A stretch of 64,000 nucleotides of DNA, from positions 40,180 to 104,179 of the forward strand of contig JACKFB010000018.1 in the NCBI GenBank assembly GCA_020632695.1, read 5' to 3'. Both the position numbers and the translations under genes were made by a program. Positions within the stretch are counted from its first letter, which is position 1; each line of letters opens with the position of its first letter. The notes under the pieces were generated by a model, which saw nothing but the letters and a program-made list of their open reading frames with translations, searched no databases and was not told the DNA's origin. The DNA is from Deltaproteobacteria bacterium. Lineage in GTDB: Bacteria > Myxococcota_A > UBA9042 > PHBI01 > JACKFB01. Below are positions 24,136 to 32,450 of the stretch, one piece after another.

Positions 24136-26138
24136 GCGAGACCACCCGCCAGGTCGACTTCGCCCAGGTCGTCGACGCCATCAAGGCGCACCGCGGCGTG
24201 CTCATCGCCCCGATGATCCTCGTGCCGGCCCTGGCCTTCGTGTGGGCCAACGTGGTGCCGCCGAAGCTCTCCGCGTCGGCCCGGCTCCTGGTCGAGGACG
24301 CCGCCGACGATCAGCCCGGCCTGCGCGACCTGCAGGTGCGCATGGCCGTCAACCAGCGGCTGCCGGCCATCCACACGATCGTTCGCTCCAGCGACACCAT
24401 CGAGCACGTGCTGCGTGAGCTGGGCGAGATCGGCGTGCGCACCACGCCGCAGGAGATCGAGGGACTGGTCGAGAGCTTCCGCAACCAGATCGACGTCTGG
24501 TCCGAGGGCGGCGGCATCGTCCACCTCAAGGTGGTGGGTCGGAAGCCCGGCCGCGTGTATCGCGGGCTGGCGCTGCTGACCGACGCGCTCATCGCCGAGC
24601 TGGTCCGACCGCACTCGCAGGCGCTCGACGAGAGCGTGAAGTTCCTGCGCAGCCAGGTCGAGCGCGTTCAGGGCGAGCTGACCCAGCTCGAGGAGGACCT
24701 GCGCGCCTTCAAGCAGGAGCACCCCGACGCGCTGCCCGAGATGCAGCGGGCCAACATGGGCGAGGTGGAGCGTCTGTCGCGCGCGCTCATCGAGGCGCGG
24801 GGCGAGCTGGCGGCGAACCTCGAGCGGCAGCGCCTCTTCGAGGAGAGCCTGGCGCGCTTCGATCCGGCCACCGAGAAGGCCGCCGATCGCCTGGCCGCGG
24901 CCCGGGCGAAGCTGAGAGGGTTGCAGGCGACGTACACCGACGCCCACCCGGAGGTGAAGGCCGCGATGGCGGTGGTCGCCGAGCGACAGGCCGCCCTGGC
25001 GCACGCCGAGGCGGAGTCGAACGGCGACAAGACCGACCCGCTCGAGCGCTTCGTGAAGCTCGCCGGCGAGAGCAAGGACCGCGGGGCGGCTCGCAGCTAC
25101 CAGGAGCTGGTCTCCGACACCGAGGCGCTCAAGGAGAAGATCGACTTCCTCGCCGTCGAGGAGGGCAAGGCCCGCGAGCGGCTCAAGAGCGCCGCCGAGC
25201 ACGACCAGGCCTACCAGACCCTCACCCTCGCCCAGGCCGCCAAGTCGCGGGTCTATCAGGATCTGCTGGCCCGCTACGAGGACTCGGTGGTGAGCCGCTC
25301 CCTCGCCGGCTACGAGTCGTCCTCGCGCATCCGGGTCATCGACGCCGCGCGCGCACCAGCGTCCCCGCCCAAGCAGCCCATGCTGATGGTGATGGCCATC
25401 GGCCTCATCGGCGGCTTCGTGCTGGGGGTGACCCTCCTCTTCCTGCTCGAGCTCCTCGATCCCAGCGTACGCAGCGGCCACGAGGCGGCGCGCATCGTGG
25501 GCGCCCCCGTCCTGGGGAGTGTCGGCGGGCGCGGCGCCACCGAGGCGCCGGTGGCCCCGACGGCGGGGGCCGTGACGGTCCCCACCCCGCGGCCGGCGCC
25601 ACTGCGGCGGGCCACCGGGGTGTGGGAGGCCTACTCACCGGTCGCCGGCGAGCCGAGCGCGCGCCCTGGCGCCGCCGGGCCCTGGTCCCTCGACCCCTCC
25701 GTGTCGCCGACCTCGGGCCTGCGCCGCCGCGCCTCCGGCGTCTCCTGGCCGGTGTTCAAGGCCGCCGAGCCCGCAGCCGGCGAAGCGGGGGCCACGGGCG
25801 TCGCCGACTCGCGTCACTCGCTGGTCATCCCACGACGCTTCGACCCCGTCGGCGACGACGCAGCGGACGAGACCGACGCGCAGGACGGCGGCGCGGCCGA
25901 CGCCCCCGCCCAGGACGCGCCCGATGCGCCCGCCGCTGACGAGCCCCAGGCGGCCTCCGCCTCGGCGACCGCGAAGGCCGGCGCCCCGGCGGAGCGCGTG
26001 TCGGACATCACCGCACAGTACGTCGCGCCGGTCGCCTCGGCCTCCGGCGATTCCGGTCCGCAGGCTGCGCCCGTGAACAGCGGGCGGGAGCCCTCGAAAC
26101 CCGACCCCGAGAGTCGGTCACGCCGCTCACGTCGATGA
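24132..26138 (+). CDS. Wzz/GNVR-type chain-length or co-polymerase protein with long disordered tail
   Basis: 668 residues from a GTG that overlaps the previous stop (GTGA). TM1 is at ~23-45, the Wzz domain follows (LSASARLLVED.., SSDTIEHVL), and a long coiled coil at ~175-395 includes the GNVR-like region (VSRSLAGYESSSRIRVIDAARAPASPPKQP). TM2 lies at ~416-442 (LMVMAIGLIGGFVLGVTLLF) with the Pro-rich motif before it. Family members control chain length or gate export across the inner membrane. In many, the C-terminus after TM2 is a tyrosine kinase; here it is ~225 residues of Ala/Pro/Asp-rich, probably disordered sequence. The separate kinase-like protein upstream is degenerate, so phosphorylation control looks lost or replaced. 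Confidence 0.9.
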   Translation: MSETTRQVDFAQVVDAIKAHRGVLIAPMILVPALAFVWANVVPPKLSASARLLVEDAADDQPGLRDLQVRMAVNQRLPAIHTIVRSSDTIEHVLRELGEIGVRTTPQEIEGLVESFRNQIDVWSEGGGIVHLKVVGRKPGRVYRGLALLTDALIAELVRPHSQALDESVKFLRSQVERVQGELTQLEEDLRAFKQEHPDALPEMQRANMGEVERLSRALIEARGELAANLERQRLFEESLARFDPATEKAADRLAAARAKLRGLQATYTDAHPEVKAAMAVVAERQAALAHAEAESNGDKTDPLERFVKLAGESKDRGAARSYQELVSDTEALKEKIDFLAVEEGKARERLKSAAEHDQAYQTLTLAQAAKSRVYQDLLARYEDSVVSRSLAGYESSSRIRVIDAARAPASPPKQPMLMVMAIGLIGGFVLGVTLLFLLELLDPSVRSGHEAARIVGAPVLGSVGGRGATEAPVAPTAGAVTVPTPRPAPLRRATGVWEAYSPVAGEPSARPGAAGPWSLDPSVSPTSGLRRRASGVSWPVFKAAEPAAGEAGATGVADSRHSLVIPRRFDPVGDDAADETDAQDGGAADAPAQDAPDAPAADEPQAASASATAKAGAPAERVSDITAQYVAPVASASGDSGPQAAPVNSGREPSKPDPESRSRRSRR

Positions 26139-27520
26139 GCGTCGGCGCCGGACCCCACACGCGGCTGCCCAACGTCGTCGAGGTCGCCGCCGTCGTATCG
26201 GGCTCGCTCTGCGTAGCCTTCGTCGCCGTCGTGGCCCCCCTGATGGTGGTGCCGACCATCGCGCTCATCGTCGTCGGCGTGCTGGCGGTGCGCGACGCCT
26301 TCGTGTCGCTCCTGCTCTTCATCCTCATCCTGCTGACGCGTCCGGCCGACTTCATCCCCGAGCTGGCGCGCTTCACCCCGGCGAAGGTGGCGGCCTTCGG
26401 CGCGCTCAGCGTCTTCCTGGCCAGCCGCCTCCTCGAAGGCCGCCTGTCCTGGGCCTCCGTCCCCCAGAACCGGCACATCCTCCTGCTCGCGGCGGCCGCC
26501 TTCGTGTCCGGCCAGCTCAGCGGCGACCCCATCGGCAGCCGCATCTTCTATCTCGACACCTTCGCCAAGATCCTCATCCTCTACTTCCTCATCCTCAACC
26601 TGGTCGACTCCTGGCGACGCGCCATCCTCCTCGAGTACGCCCTCCAGATCGGCGCCGTCTTCCTCTCGCTCTATGCGCTCCACCAACGCTTCACCGGCAC
26701 CGACCTCATCGAGGGCACCCGCGCCGCCGCCATCGGCCTGCTCGGCGACCCCAACGACCTGGCGTTCATGCTGATGATGGCCGTCCCCTTCGCCCTGCTC
26801 GCCGTGCGCGAGACCCGCGGCTTCGCCCGCTGGTTGCAGGCCGCCAGTCTCCTCATCCTCCTGGCCGGCGTCGCCGTCACCCAGTCCCGCGGCGGGCTGT
26901 TGGCCCTCGGCGCCGCGCTGTGGTTCATCTTCCGCCACCGCGTCAAGAGCCGGCTCGCCCTGGTCGCCATCATGGGTGTCGGCGTCATCGGCCTCGCCAT
27001 CGCGGCCGGCGTCGGCTCGCGCGAGTCCTACGACCTGAGCGGCGGCGACGCCTCGGCCGTCGGGCGCCTGGACGCCTGGAACGCAGGCCTCCGCATGTTC
27101 CTGGCCCACCCGGTGCTCGGCGTCGGCTTCGACCAGTTCGTCGCCAACTACTTCACCTACGTCCAGAACCCCATCGAGTGGACCGCCCGCACCGCCCACA
27201 ACACCTTCGTCCTCGCCATCGCCGAGACGGGCCTCGCCGGCTTCATCCCCTTCATGCTCCTGGTCTGGACCAGCGTGCGCGACGCCGTCCGCCTGGAGCT
27301 CCAGCCGGGTGAGGCGGGCCTCGGTCGGGCCCTGCGCCAGTCGCAGCTCGCCCGCCTCGCGGCCATCCTGGTGGCGGCGTTCTTCCTCTCGCAGACCTGG
27401 AACTGGTTCCTCTACATCGTGCTCGCGCTCACGGCGGCCACCGCTCGTATCGGCCGCATCGAGGCCTCGCGCCGGGTCGCGTCCGCCCCCGCGACCGCTC
27501 CCAGCGGGGCCCGCCGTTGA
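26135..27520 (+). CDS. O-antigen ligase / Wzy polymerase family membrane protein
   Basis: 461 residues with about 11 membrane helices. The Wzy_C (O-antigen_lig) signature is clear: AVTQSRGGLLALGAALWF, then a large periplasmic loop with RLDAWNAGLRMFLAHPVLGVGFDQFVANY and the conserved AHNTFVLAIAETGLAGFIPF. It joins polyprenyl-linked repeat units (polymerase) or transfers the chain to an acceptor (ligase); the family does not separate the two by sequence. With a flippase, Wzz-like and export genes in the same operon, polymerase is the likelier role. The ATG overlaps the previous stop (ATGA) and its own stop overlaps the next start. Confidence 0.9.
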   Translation: MSVGAGPHTRLPNVVEVAAVVSGSLCVAFVAVVAPLMVVPTIALIVVGVLAVRDAFVSLLLFILILLTRPADFIPELARFTPAKVAAFGALSVFLASRLLEGRLSWASVPQNRHILLLAAAAFVSGQLSGDPIGSRIFYLDTFAKILILYFLILNLVDSWRRAILLEYALQIGAVFLSLYALHQRFTGTDLIEGTRAAAIGLLGDPNDLAFMLMMAVPFALLAVRETRGFARWLQAASLLILLAGVAVTQSRGGLLALGAALWFIFRHRVKSRLALVAIMGVGVIGLAIAAGVGSRESYDLSGGDASAVGRLDAWNAGLRMFLAHPVLGVGFDQFVANYFTYVQNPIEWTARTAHNTFVLAIAETGLAGFIPFMLLVWTSVRDAVRLELQPGEAGLGRALRQSQLARLAAILVAAFFLSQTWNWFLYIVLALTAATARIGRIEASRRVASAPATAPSGARR

Positions 27521-29025
27521 AGGATGTCAGCGCTGGCGTCTCCACGGCCCGCCTGAGCCGCGACACCCTCGTGTACGGCATCGGCTTCATCGTCGCCCGC
27601 ATGGCGGGCTTCCTGATGCTGCCGATCTACACGCGCTATCTCACGCCCGAGAACTACGCGACGCTCCAGCTGCTCATGATGAGCCTGGACGTCGCCTCGA
27701 TCCTCCTGGCCGGCGGCGTCACCGCGGGCGTCAACCGCTTCTACTTCAAGCGCGACACCGAGCGCGAGGCCCGCTCGGTCATCGTGGCCGCCTGGCTCCT
27801 GATGACCGCCTTCCACCTCCTGGGGATGGCCGCGCTCATCCTCGGCTCGCCGATGCTCGCCGAGCGCGTGCTGCACGACCCCACGGCGGCCTGGCTGGTC
27901 GTCCTCATCTCATTCTCCTACGCGCTCGATCCCTGCATCACCGTCCCGATGCTCCTGATGCAGATCCAGCAGCGCTCCGGCCTCTACACCATCTACAGCG
28001 TCGTGCGCCTGGTGCTGCAGCTCGGCCTCAACGTGCTCTTCGTCGTCGTGCTGGGCCGCGGCGTCGAGGGCATCCTCTGGAGCACGCTCATCACCTACGT
28101 CGCGCTGGCCCTCCCGCTGACCGTCTGGATGCTGGTCCGCACGCGCCTGCCGCTGGTCGGCGCCGCCTTCCGCGACCTCATCCGCTTCGGCTGGCCCTAC
28201 AAGCTCACCAACGCCGGCGCTTTTGTCCTCACCTACGTCGACCGATACTTCCTTCTGGCGTCCCACACCCTTTTCGACACGGGCGTCTACAGCCTCGCCT
28301 ACCAGTTCGGATTCGTCGTGGTCTACCTCAGCGCCGCCCCCTTCATGCTCGCCTGGAATCCCCAGCGCTTCCGCCTCGCCCGTGAGCCCGTGGAGGAGCG
28401 CGACCGCGCGTACAACAACGGCTTCCTCATGTTCTCGGTGCTGATGGTGAGCATCTGCGTGGGCGTGTCGCTCTTCGTCACCCCCACCCTCAGCATCATC
28501 GCCAAGGCCGAGTACCACGAGGCCGCCCTCATGGCGCCGATCCTCGTGGCCGCCTACGCCCTGCAGGGCTGGATGCAGGTCTTCGAGTTCCAGATCCAGG
28601 TGTCGGAGCGCACCCACTGGGCGACGGTGGGCACCTTCATCAGCGTCGGCGCCATCGTGCTGCTCTACGCCTTGCTGATCCCGCCCTTCGGCGGCTACGG
28701 CGCCGCCATCGCCACCCTCGTCGCGTTCGGCGTGCGCACGGTCACCTTCTACATCTTCGGTCAGCGCCTCTGGCCCATCGCCTGGCGCCTGGCCCCGCAC
28801 GTCCGGCTCACCGGGTTCGCCATCGCCGTCGTCGGGATCTACTACGCGGTCCGCCCCTCGGCCGTGACGACCCAGCTCGTGCTCGCGACCGCGCTTTCGC
28901 TGCTCTTTTTCGCGCTCGTCTGGTGGGGCGGGGTACTCTCAGCGGGTGACCGCGGGCGGCTCACCGCCGCAATCCGCCGTCGAGTTCGCCCCGGCGCGGG
29001 TCCACCGGCTCGCGAGGAGGCTTGA
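27517..29025 (+). CDS. oligosaccharide flippase (Wzx/RfbX, MATE-like)
   Basis: 502 residues, about 14 membrane helices. N-terminal TLVYGIGFIVARMAGFLMLPIYTRYLTPENYATLQLL is the standard polysaccharide-synthesis (MVF/MATE superfamily) signature, and GVTAGVNRFYFK.D and GWPYKLTNAGAFVLTYVDRYFL follow as in Wzx proteins. It should flip undecaprenyl-linked repeat units to the periplasm for the adjacent Wzy-like protein. It starts with TTG at 27517 overlapping the upstream stop (TTGA); the first in-frame ATG (27601) would cut into helix 1, so the TTG is supported. Its stop shares a base with the next ATG (TGATG). Confidence 0.93.
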   Translation: MKDVSAGVSTARLSRDTLVYGIGFIVARMAGFLMLPIYTRYLTPENYATLQLLMMSLDVASILLAGGVTAGVNRFYFKRDTEREARSVIVAAWLLMTAFHLLGMAALILGSPMLAERVLHDPTAAWLVVLISFSYALDPCITVPMLLMQIQQRSGLYTIYSVVRLVLQLGLNVLFVVVLGRGVEGILWSTLITYVALALPLTVWMLVRTRLPLVGAAFRDLIRFGWPYKLTNAGAFVLTYVDRYFLLASHTLFDTGVYSLAYQFGFVVVYLSAAPFMLAWNPQRFRLAREPVEERDRAYNNGFLMFSVLMVSICVGVSLFVTPTLSIIAKAEYHEAALMAPILVAAYALQGWMQVFEFQIQVSERTHWATVGTFISVGAIVLLYALLIPPFGGYGAAIATLVAFGVRTVTFYIFGQRLWPIAWRLAPHVRLTGFAIAVVGIYYAVRPSAVTTQLVLATALSLLFFALVWWGGVLSAGDRGRLTAAIRRRVRPGAGPPAREEA

Positions 29026-30032
29026 TGAAGCCCTCGGTTCGTCTTCTCGTCACCGTCGACACCGAGAGCGACGCCTGGACGCCGTCGCGCGCCCCGGCGC
29101 GTTGCGACAACCTGCGCCAGATCCCCCGCTTCGACTCCTTCCTCCAGCGCCTCGGCCTGCGCGCCACCTACCTGCTCACCTGGCGCGCGGCCAACGACGC
29201 CTGGGCCAGCGACATGCTCTCGGAGCTGAGCCGCTCCGGGCGCGCCGCGCTGGGCTCGCACCTGCACCCCTGGAGCTGCCCGCCCTACGACGAGCCCTTC
29301 CTCCTCGGCAACACGATGTGCTCGAACCTGCCCGAGGACCTCCAGGTCCGGAAGCTGCAGATGCTCACCGACCGCGTGGCCACGCTGCGCGGGACGGCGC
29401 CGGTGAGCTTCCGCGCGGGGCGCTGGGGCTTCGGTCCCTCGACGGCGCGCGCGCTCATCCGCTGCGGCTACCGCGTCGACAGCAGCGTGACCCCGTGGAT
29501 CTCCTGGGCGGAATTCCAGGGGCCCTCCTTCATCGGCGCGCCCAACGGCATCTACCGCATCCGGGCGGGCGCCGACGTGCTGCGCGCCGACCGCGACGGG
29601 GAGCTGGTCGAGGTCCCGCTGACCGTCGGTTACACGCGGCGCCCCTTCGCGTACCTCAACCGCCTGCGCCAGACCCTGACCGCGTCACCGCTGCGCTCGC
29701 TGCGCCTGGCGGGCGTCGCGTGGAAGCTGGGCCTGATGCGCCGCGTGGCCCTCACCCCCGAGGAGAACTCGGTCGACGATCTCGTGGCGGTGAGCCGGCA
29801 CATGCTGGACCTGGGGCTCGATCACCTCAACCTGGCCCTTCACAGCCAGAGCCTGAGCCCCGGCATCGTGCCGGTCGTCCGTGACGATCGCGAGGTCGAC
29901 CGCCTCTACGAGCGCATCGAGCGCTACGTCGAGCGCCTCTCAGCGTACGTGGACCTCGAGAGCGCCACCTTGGACGAGATGGCCGGACCGCGAGCTTCCC
30001 AGGCCGCCAGCGCGGCCGTGGTCACCGGTTGA
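29025..30032 (+). CDS. polysaccharide deacetylase-like (NodB-fold) protein
   Basis: 335 residues. RLLVTVDTESD at the start carries the first catalytic/metal Asp of the NodB fold, GSHLHPW gives the metal-binding histidines, and SFRAGRWGFGPSTARALIRCGYRVDSSVTPW is the later conserved block with an Arg in place of the usual pocket residue. The C-terminal part (DLGLDHLNLALHSQSLSPG) closes the barrel. It resembles WalW-type polysaccharide deacetylases and would remove N- or O-acetyl groups from the exopolysaccharide or its precursor; no signal peptide is seen, so cytoplasmic action on the lipid-linked unit is possible. ATG at 29025 with GAGGAGG at 29014-29020. Last gene of the rightward operon. Confidence 0.82.
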   Translation: MKPSVRLLVTVDTESDAWTPSRAPARCDNLRQIPRFDSFLQRLGLRATYLLTWRAANDAWASDMLSELSRSGRAALGSHLHPWSCPPYDEPFLLGNTMCSNLPEDLQVRKLQMLTDRVATLRGTAPVSFRAGRWGFGPSTARALIRCGYRVDSSVTPWISWAEFQGPSFIGAPNGIYRIRAGADVLRADRDGELVEVPLTVGYTRRPFAYLNRLRQTLTASPLRSLRLAGVAWKLGLMRRVALTPEENSVDDLVAVSRHMLDLGLDHLNLALHSQSLSPGIVPVVRDDREVDRLYERIERYVERLSAYVDLESATLDEMAGPRASQAASAAVVTG

Positions 30033-30378
30033 GCTTGTCGACCAGGTAGTCGCCGATGCGCCGCTGGGCGTCGCCGCTCTCCCAGCCCACCCAGTGGAAC
30101 TCCGCGCCCACGTCCCACGGCATGGCGCCCTCGGTGGCCAGCTCGCACCAGACCACCCGCGCCAGGGCGATGACCGGCAGCGGGATCCCCGGCAGCTCGA
30201 GCTGCACCGCGATGTGGCTGCCGCTGTCGATCCGCTCCCACGCCTGGAAACAGATGCCGCCTCCCGAGATGTTCATGGTGGCCGCCTCACCGAGCTCGGC
30301 GGCGTCCTGATCGACCCGCCGCCAGCGGACCTGGGTGGACTCGGCGACGCGGGGAAACTGACGGCGGTTCTGGTTCAT
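30022..30378 (-). CDS. PilZ-domain protein (c-di-GMP receptor candidate)
   Basis: 118 residues forming one PilZ domain. The c-di-GMP-binding elements are visible: RRQFPR at the N-terminus (RxxxR) and the second motif as NISGGGICF, with Asn in place of the common Asp of (D/N)xSxxG. The beta-barrel continues with ALARVVWCE and GAEFHWVG. It is cytoplasmic and could link cyclic-di-GMP to the exopolysaccharide machinery, since it lies at the end of that operon in the opposite direction; its 3' end overlaps the deacetylase-like gene by 11 bases. The large GGDEF-EAL gene near the left of the window could supply or remove the ligand. Confidence 0.9.
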   Translation of the reverse strand: MNQNRRQFPRVAESTQVRWRRVDQDAAELGEAATMNISGGGICFQAWERIDSGSHIAVQLELPGIPLPVIALARVVWCELATEGAMPWDVGAEFHWVGWESGDAQRRIGDYLVDKLNR

Positions 30379-30401
30379 GCTGGACTCCCGAAGAGGGGAC
30401 G

Positions 30402-32450
30402 ATGCCCATCTGTATCTCGGTCACAAGGATGCGCCACTTGAGCCCCCTCGTCCCGCTATCGCTCGTGGTGACGCTCGCGGCCTGCGGCCGGACGGCGCCC
30501 GGATCGCCCCCGCGCGGCCCCGACGCGGCGCCGCCCGGCCGCTGGTCGGCGCTCTGGGTCAACGAAGGCGGAGACAAGGTCGCCCGCGGCGAGCTGCGGG
30601 CAAGCTCGGGGCGCGGTGTGACCAACATGGCCTGGGACGGCAGGTCGGTGGCGCTCTTCGCGGCCCGCAACGAGATCGTCTCCTTCCAGATCATCCTGGA
30701 GGCCGCCGCCGCACCCGTAGAAGGCGTCCAGGTCGAGCTGGCGAGCCTCGAGGGGCCCGAGGGGAGGGCCCTGCACTCCGGAAGCGGCGAGGTGGGGGAG
30801 ATCTTCGACTGGCGCCAGCGCCAGATCGAGCTGTTCCGCGTCGGCTACCTCCCGCTGCTGGGCCTGAGCCGCACCACCTGGGAGCTCTACGACGAGCGCC
30901 ACATCCCCGAGCGCCTGCGGCGTCCCATCGGCTTCCGCGGCCGCGGGAGCGGGGACTGGGAGGACCGCCCCGACCACGACGCCGAGTACCCCGACATCGC
31001 CGAACCGCTCGAGGTCGTGGGCGCCTTCGACATCGCCGCGGGGACCAGCCAGGCGGTCTGGGTGGACGTCACCGTGCCTCGGGACGCGCCCGCCGGCGTG
31101 TGGCGAGGTGAGCTGCGGGTGCGAGCTTCCAGCGCCCCCGCCGAAGAGCGGGTCCCGGTGGAGCTCCTGGTCCTCGACTTCGGGCTGCCCGACGAGCCCG
31201 CCGCCCAGACCATGGTCTACACCGGCCACGCCGACCTGGCCGCGCGCTACCTGGGCCACCCCGCGGCCCAGGACGCCCAGGAGCGCGACCGCGCGCGCCT
31301 CATCCGCGATCGCCACCACCTGCTCGCCCGGCGGCATCGGGTGACGCTCTTCGACGCGAACCTGGGGAGCGAGCCGGGGGTGCCGCTCCGCGACGCCCCC
31401 ACCGAGGAGTGGGTGCCGCGTCTCGACGGCACGTTGTTCCTGCCGGACAACGGCTACGCGGGGCCGGGGGAGGGAGTGGGCAACGGCCTCTTCGTCATCG
31501 GCGCCTACGGCTCGTGGCCCTGGCAGACCGAGGATCGCGAGGGGATGTGGCGTCACCTCGACGGGTGGGCGCGCTGGTTCCGGGTCCACGCGCCGGCCAC
31601 CGAGGTGCTGCTCTATCTGGTGGATGAGTCGGCCGACTTCGAGACCATCGAGCGGTGGGCGTCCTGGATGCACGAAGACCCCGGGCCGGGCCGCGCCATC
31701 CGCTCCTTCGCGACCCTCGACCTGCCCGACGCCGTCGAGCGCACACCGTCCCTGGACGTCCCCGCCTCATCGCTGGCGGTCGCCGACACGGAGCGCTGGT
31801 CGGCGGCGGTGCGCGCGCTGCGTGACCGCCCGGGGGCTCGGCTCGTGCTCTACAACGGCCGCCGTCCGGCCAGCGGGACCTTCGCCCTCGAGGACGACGG
31901 CGTGGCCCTGCGCGAGCTGCCCTGGGGGCAGCAGAAGCTGGGCGTGGACCGCTGGTTCTTCTGGGAGTCGACCTACTACACCGACGTGCAGGGAGGCGGC
32001 GGGGCCACCGACGTGTTCGCGCAGGCCCGCACCTTCGGGCGCGCCGGCGAGCGCGACGACGCGCTGGGGGAGACCGGGTGGCGCTACACCAACGGAGACG
32101 GGGTGCTCTTCTACCCCGGGACCGACCACGTCTTCCCCGACCACTCGCTCGGCGTCGAGGGCCCGCTTGCCAGCCTGCGCCTCAAGCACTGGCGCCGCGG
32201 CATCCAGGACGCCGCCTACCTGGCGCTGGCGCGCGCGGTGGATCCGGACGCGACCCAGGCCATCGTCGACGCGATGGTCCCGCGCGTGTTGTGGGAGGTG
32301 GGCGTCGACGACCCGGAGGACCCGAGCTGGAAGCGCACCGACATCTCCTGGCCGACGGACCCCGACACCTGGGAGCGGGCGCGCTGGCGCCTCGCCGGGA
32401 TCATCAGTCGGCCACGACCGGCGTCGCCAGGGGCCGGCGATGGCGATTGA
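30402..32450 (+). CDS. DUF4091-type lipoprotein (glycoside-hydrolase-like)
   Basis: 682 residues. Lipoprotein signal LSLVVTLAACG with a good LAAC lipobox. A beta-sandwich N-terminal region (VALFAARNEIVSFQIILEA..) leads to a TIM-barrel-like DUF4091 domain ending in a GVEGPLASLRLKHWRRGIQDAAYL block that matches the 'R.G.EDYEYL' end of the family. DUF4091 proteins resemble glycoside hydrolases, but substrates are unknown. Start choice: 30402 has GAGGGG just upstream; 30429 (MRHLSP) gives a tighter signal peptide and is equally possible. The 3' end overlaps the convergent, larger DUF4091 protein by 47 bases, so the two relatives face each other tail to tail. Confidence 0.82.
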   Translation: MPICISVTRMRHLSPLVPLSLVVTLAACGRTAPGSPPRGPDAAPPGRWSALWVNEGGDKVARGELRASSGRGVTNMAWDGRSVALFAARNEIVSFQIILEAAAAPVEGVQVELASLEGPEGRALHSGSGEVGEIFDWRQRQIELFRVGYLPLLGLSRTTWELYDERHIPERLRRPIGFRGRGSGDWEDRPDHDAEYPDIAEPLEVVGAFDIAAGTSQAVWVDVTVPRDAPAGVWRGELRVRASSAPAEERVPVELLVLDFGLPDEPAAQTMVYTGHADLAARYLGHPAAQDAQERDRARLIRDRHHLLARRHRVTLFDANLGSEPGVPLRDAPTEEWVPRLDGTLFLPDNGYAGPGEGVGNGLFVIGAYGSWPWQTEDREGMWRHLDGWARWFRVHAPATEVLLYLVDESADFETIERWASWMHEDPGPGRAIRSFATLDLPDAVERTPSLDVPASSLAVADTERWSAAVRALRDRPGARLVLYNGRRPASGTFALEDDGVALRELPWGQQKLGVDRWFFWESTYYTDVQGGGGATDVFAQARTFGRAGERDDALGETGWRYTNGDGVLFYPGTDHVFPDHSLGVEGPLASLRLKHWRRGIQDAAYLALARAVDPDATQAIVDAMVPRVLWEVGVDDPEDPSWKRTDISWPTDPDTWERARWRLAGIISRPRPASPGAGDGD

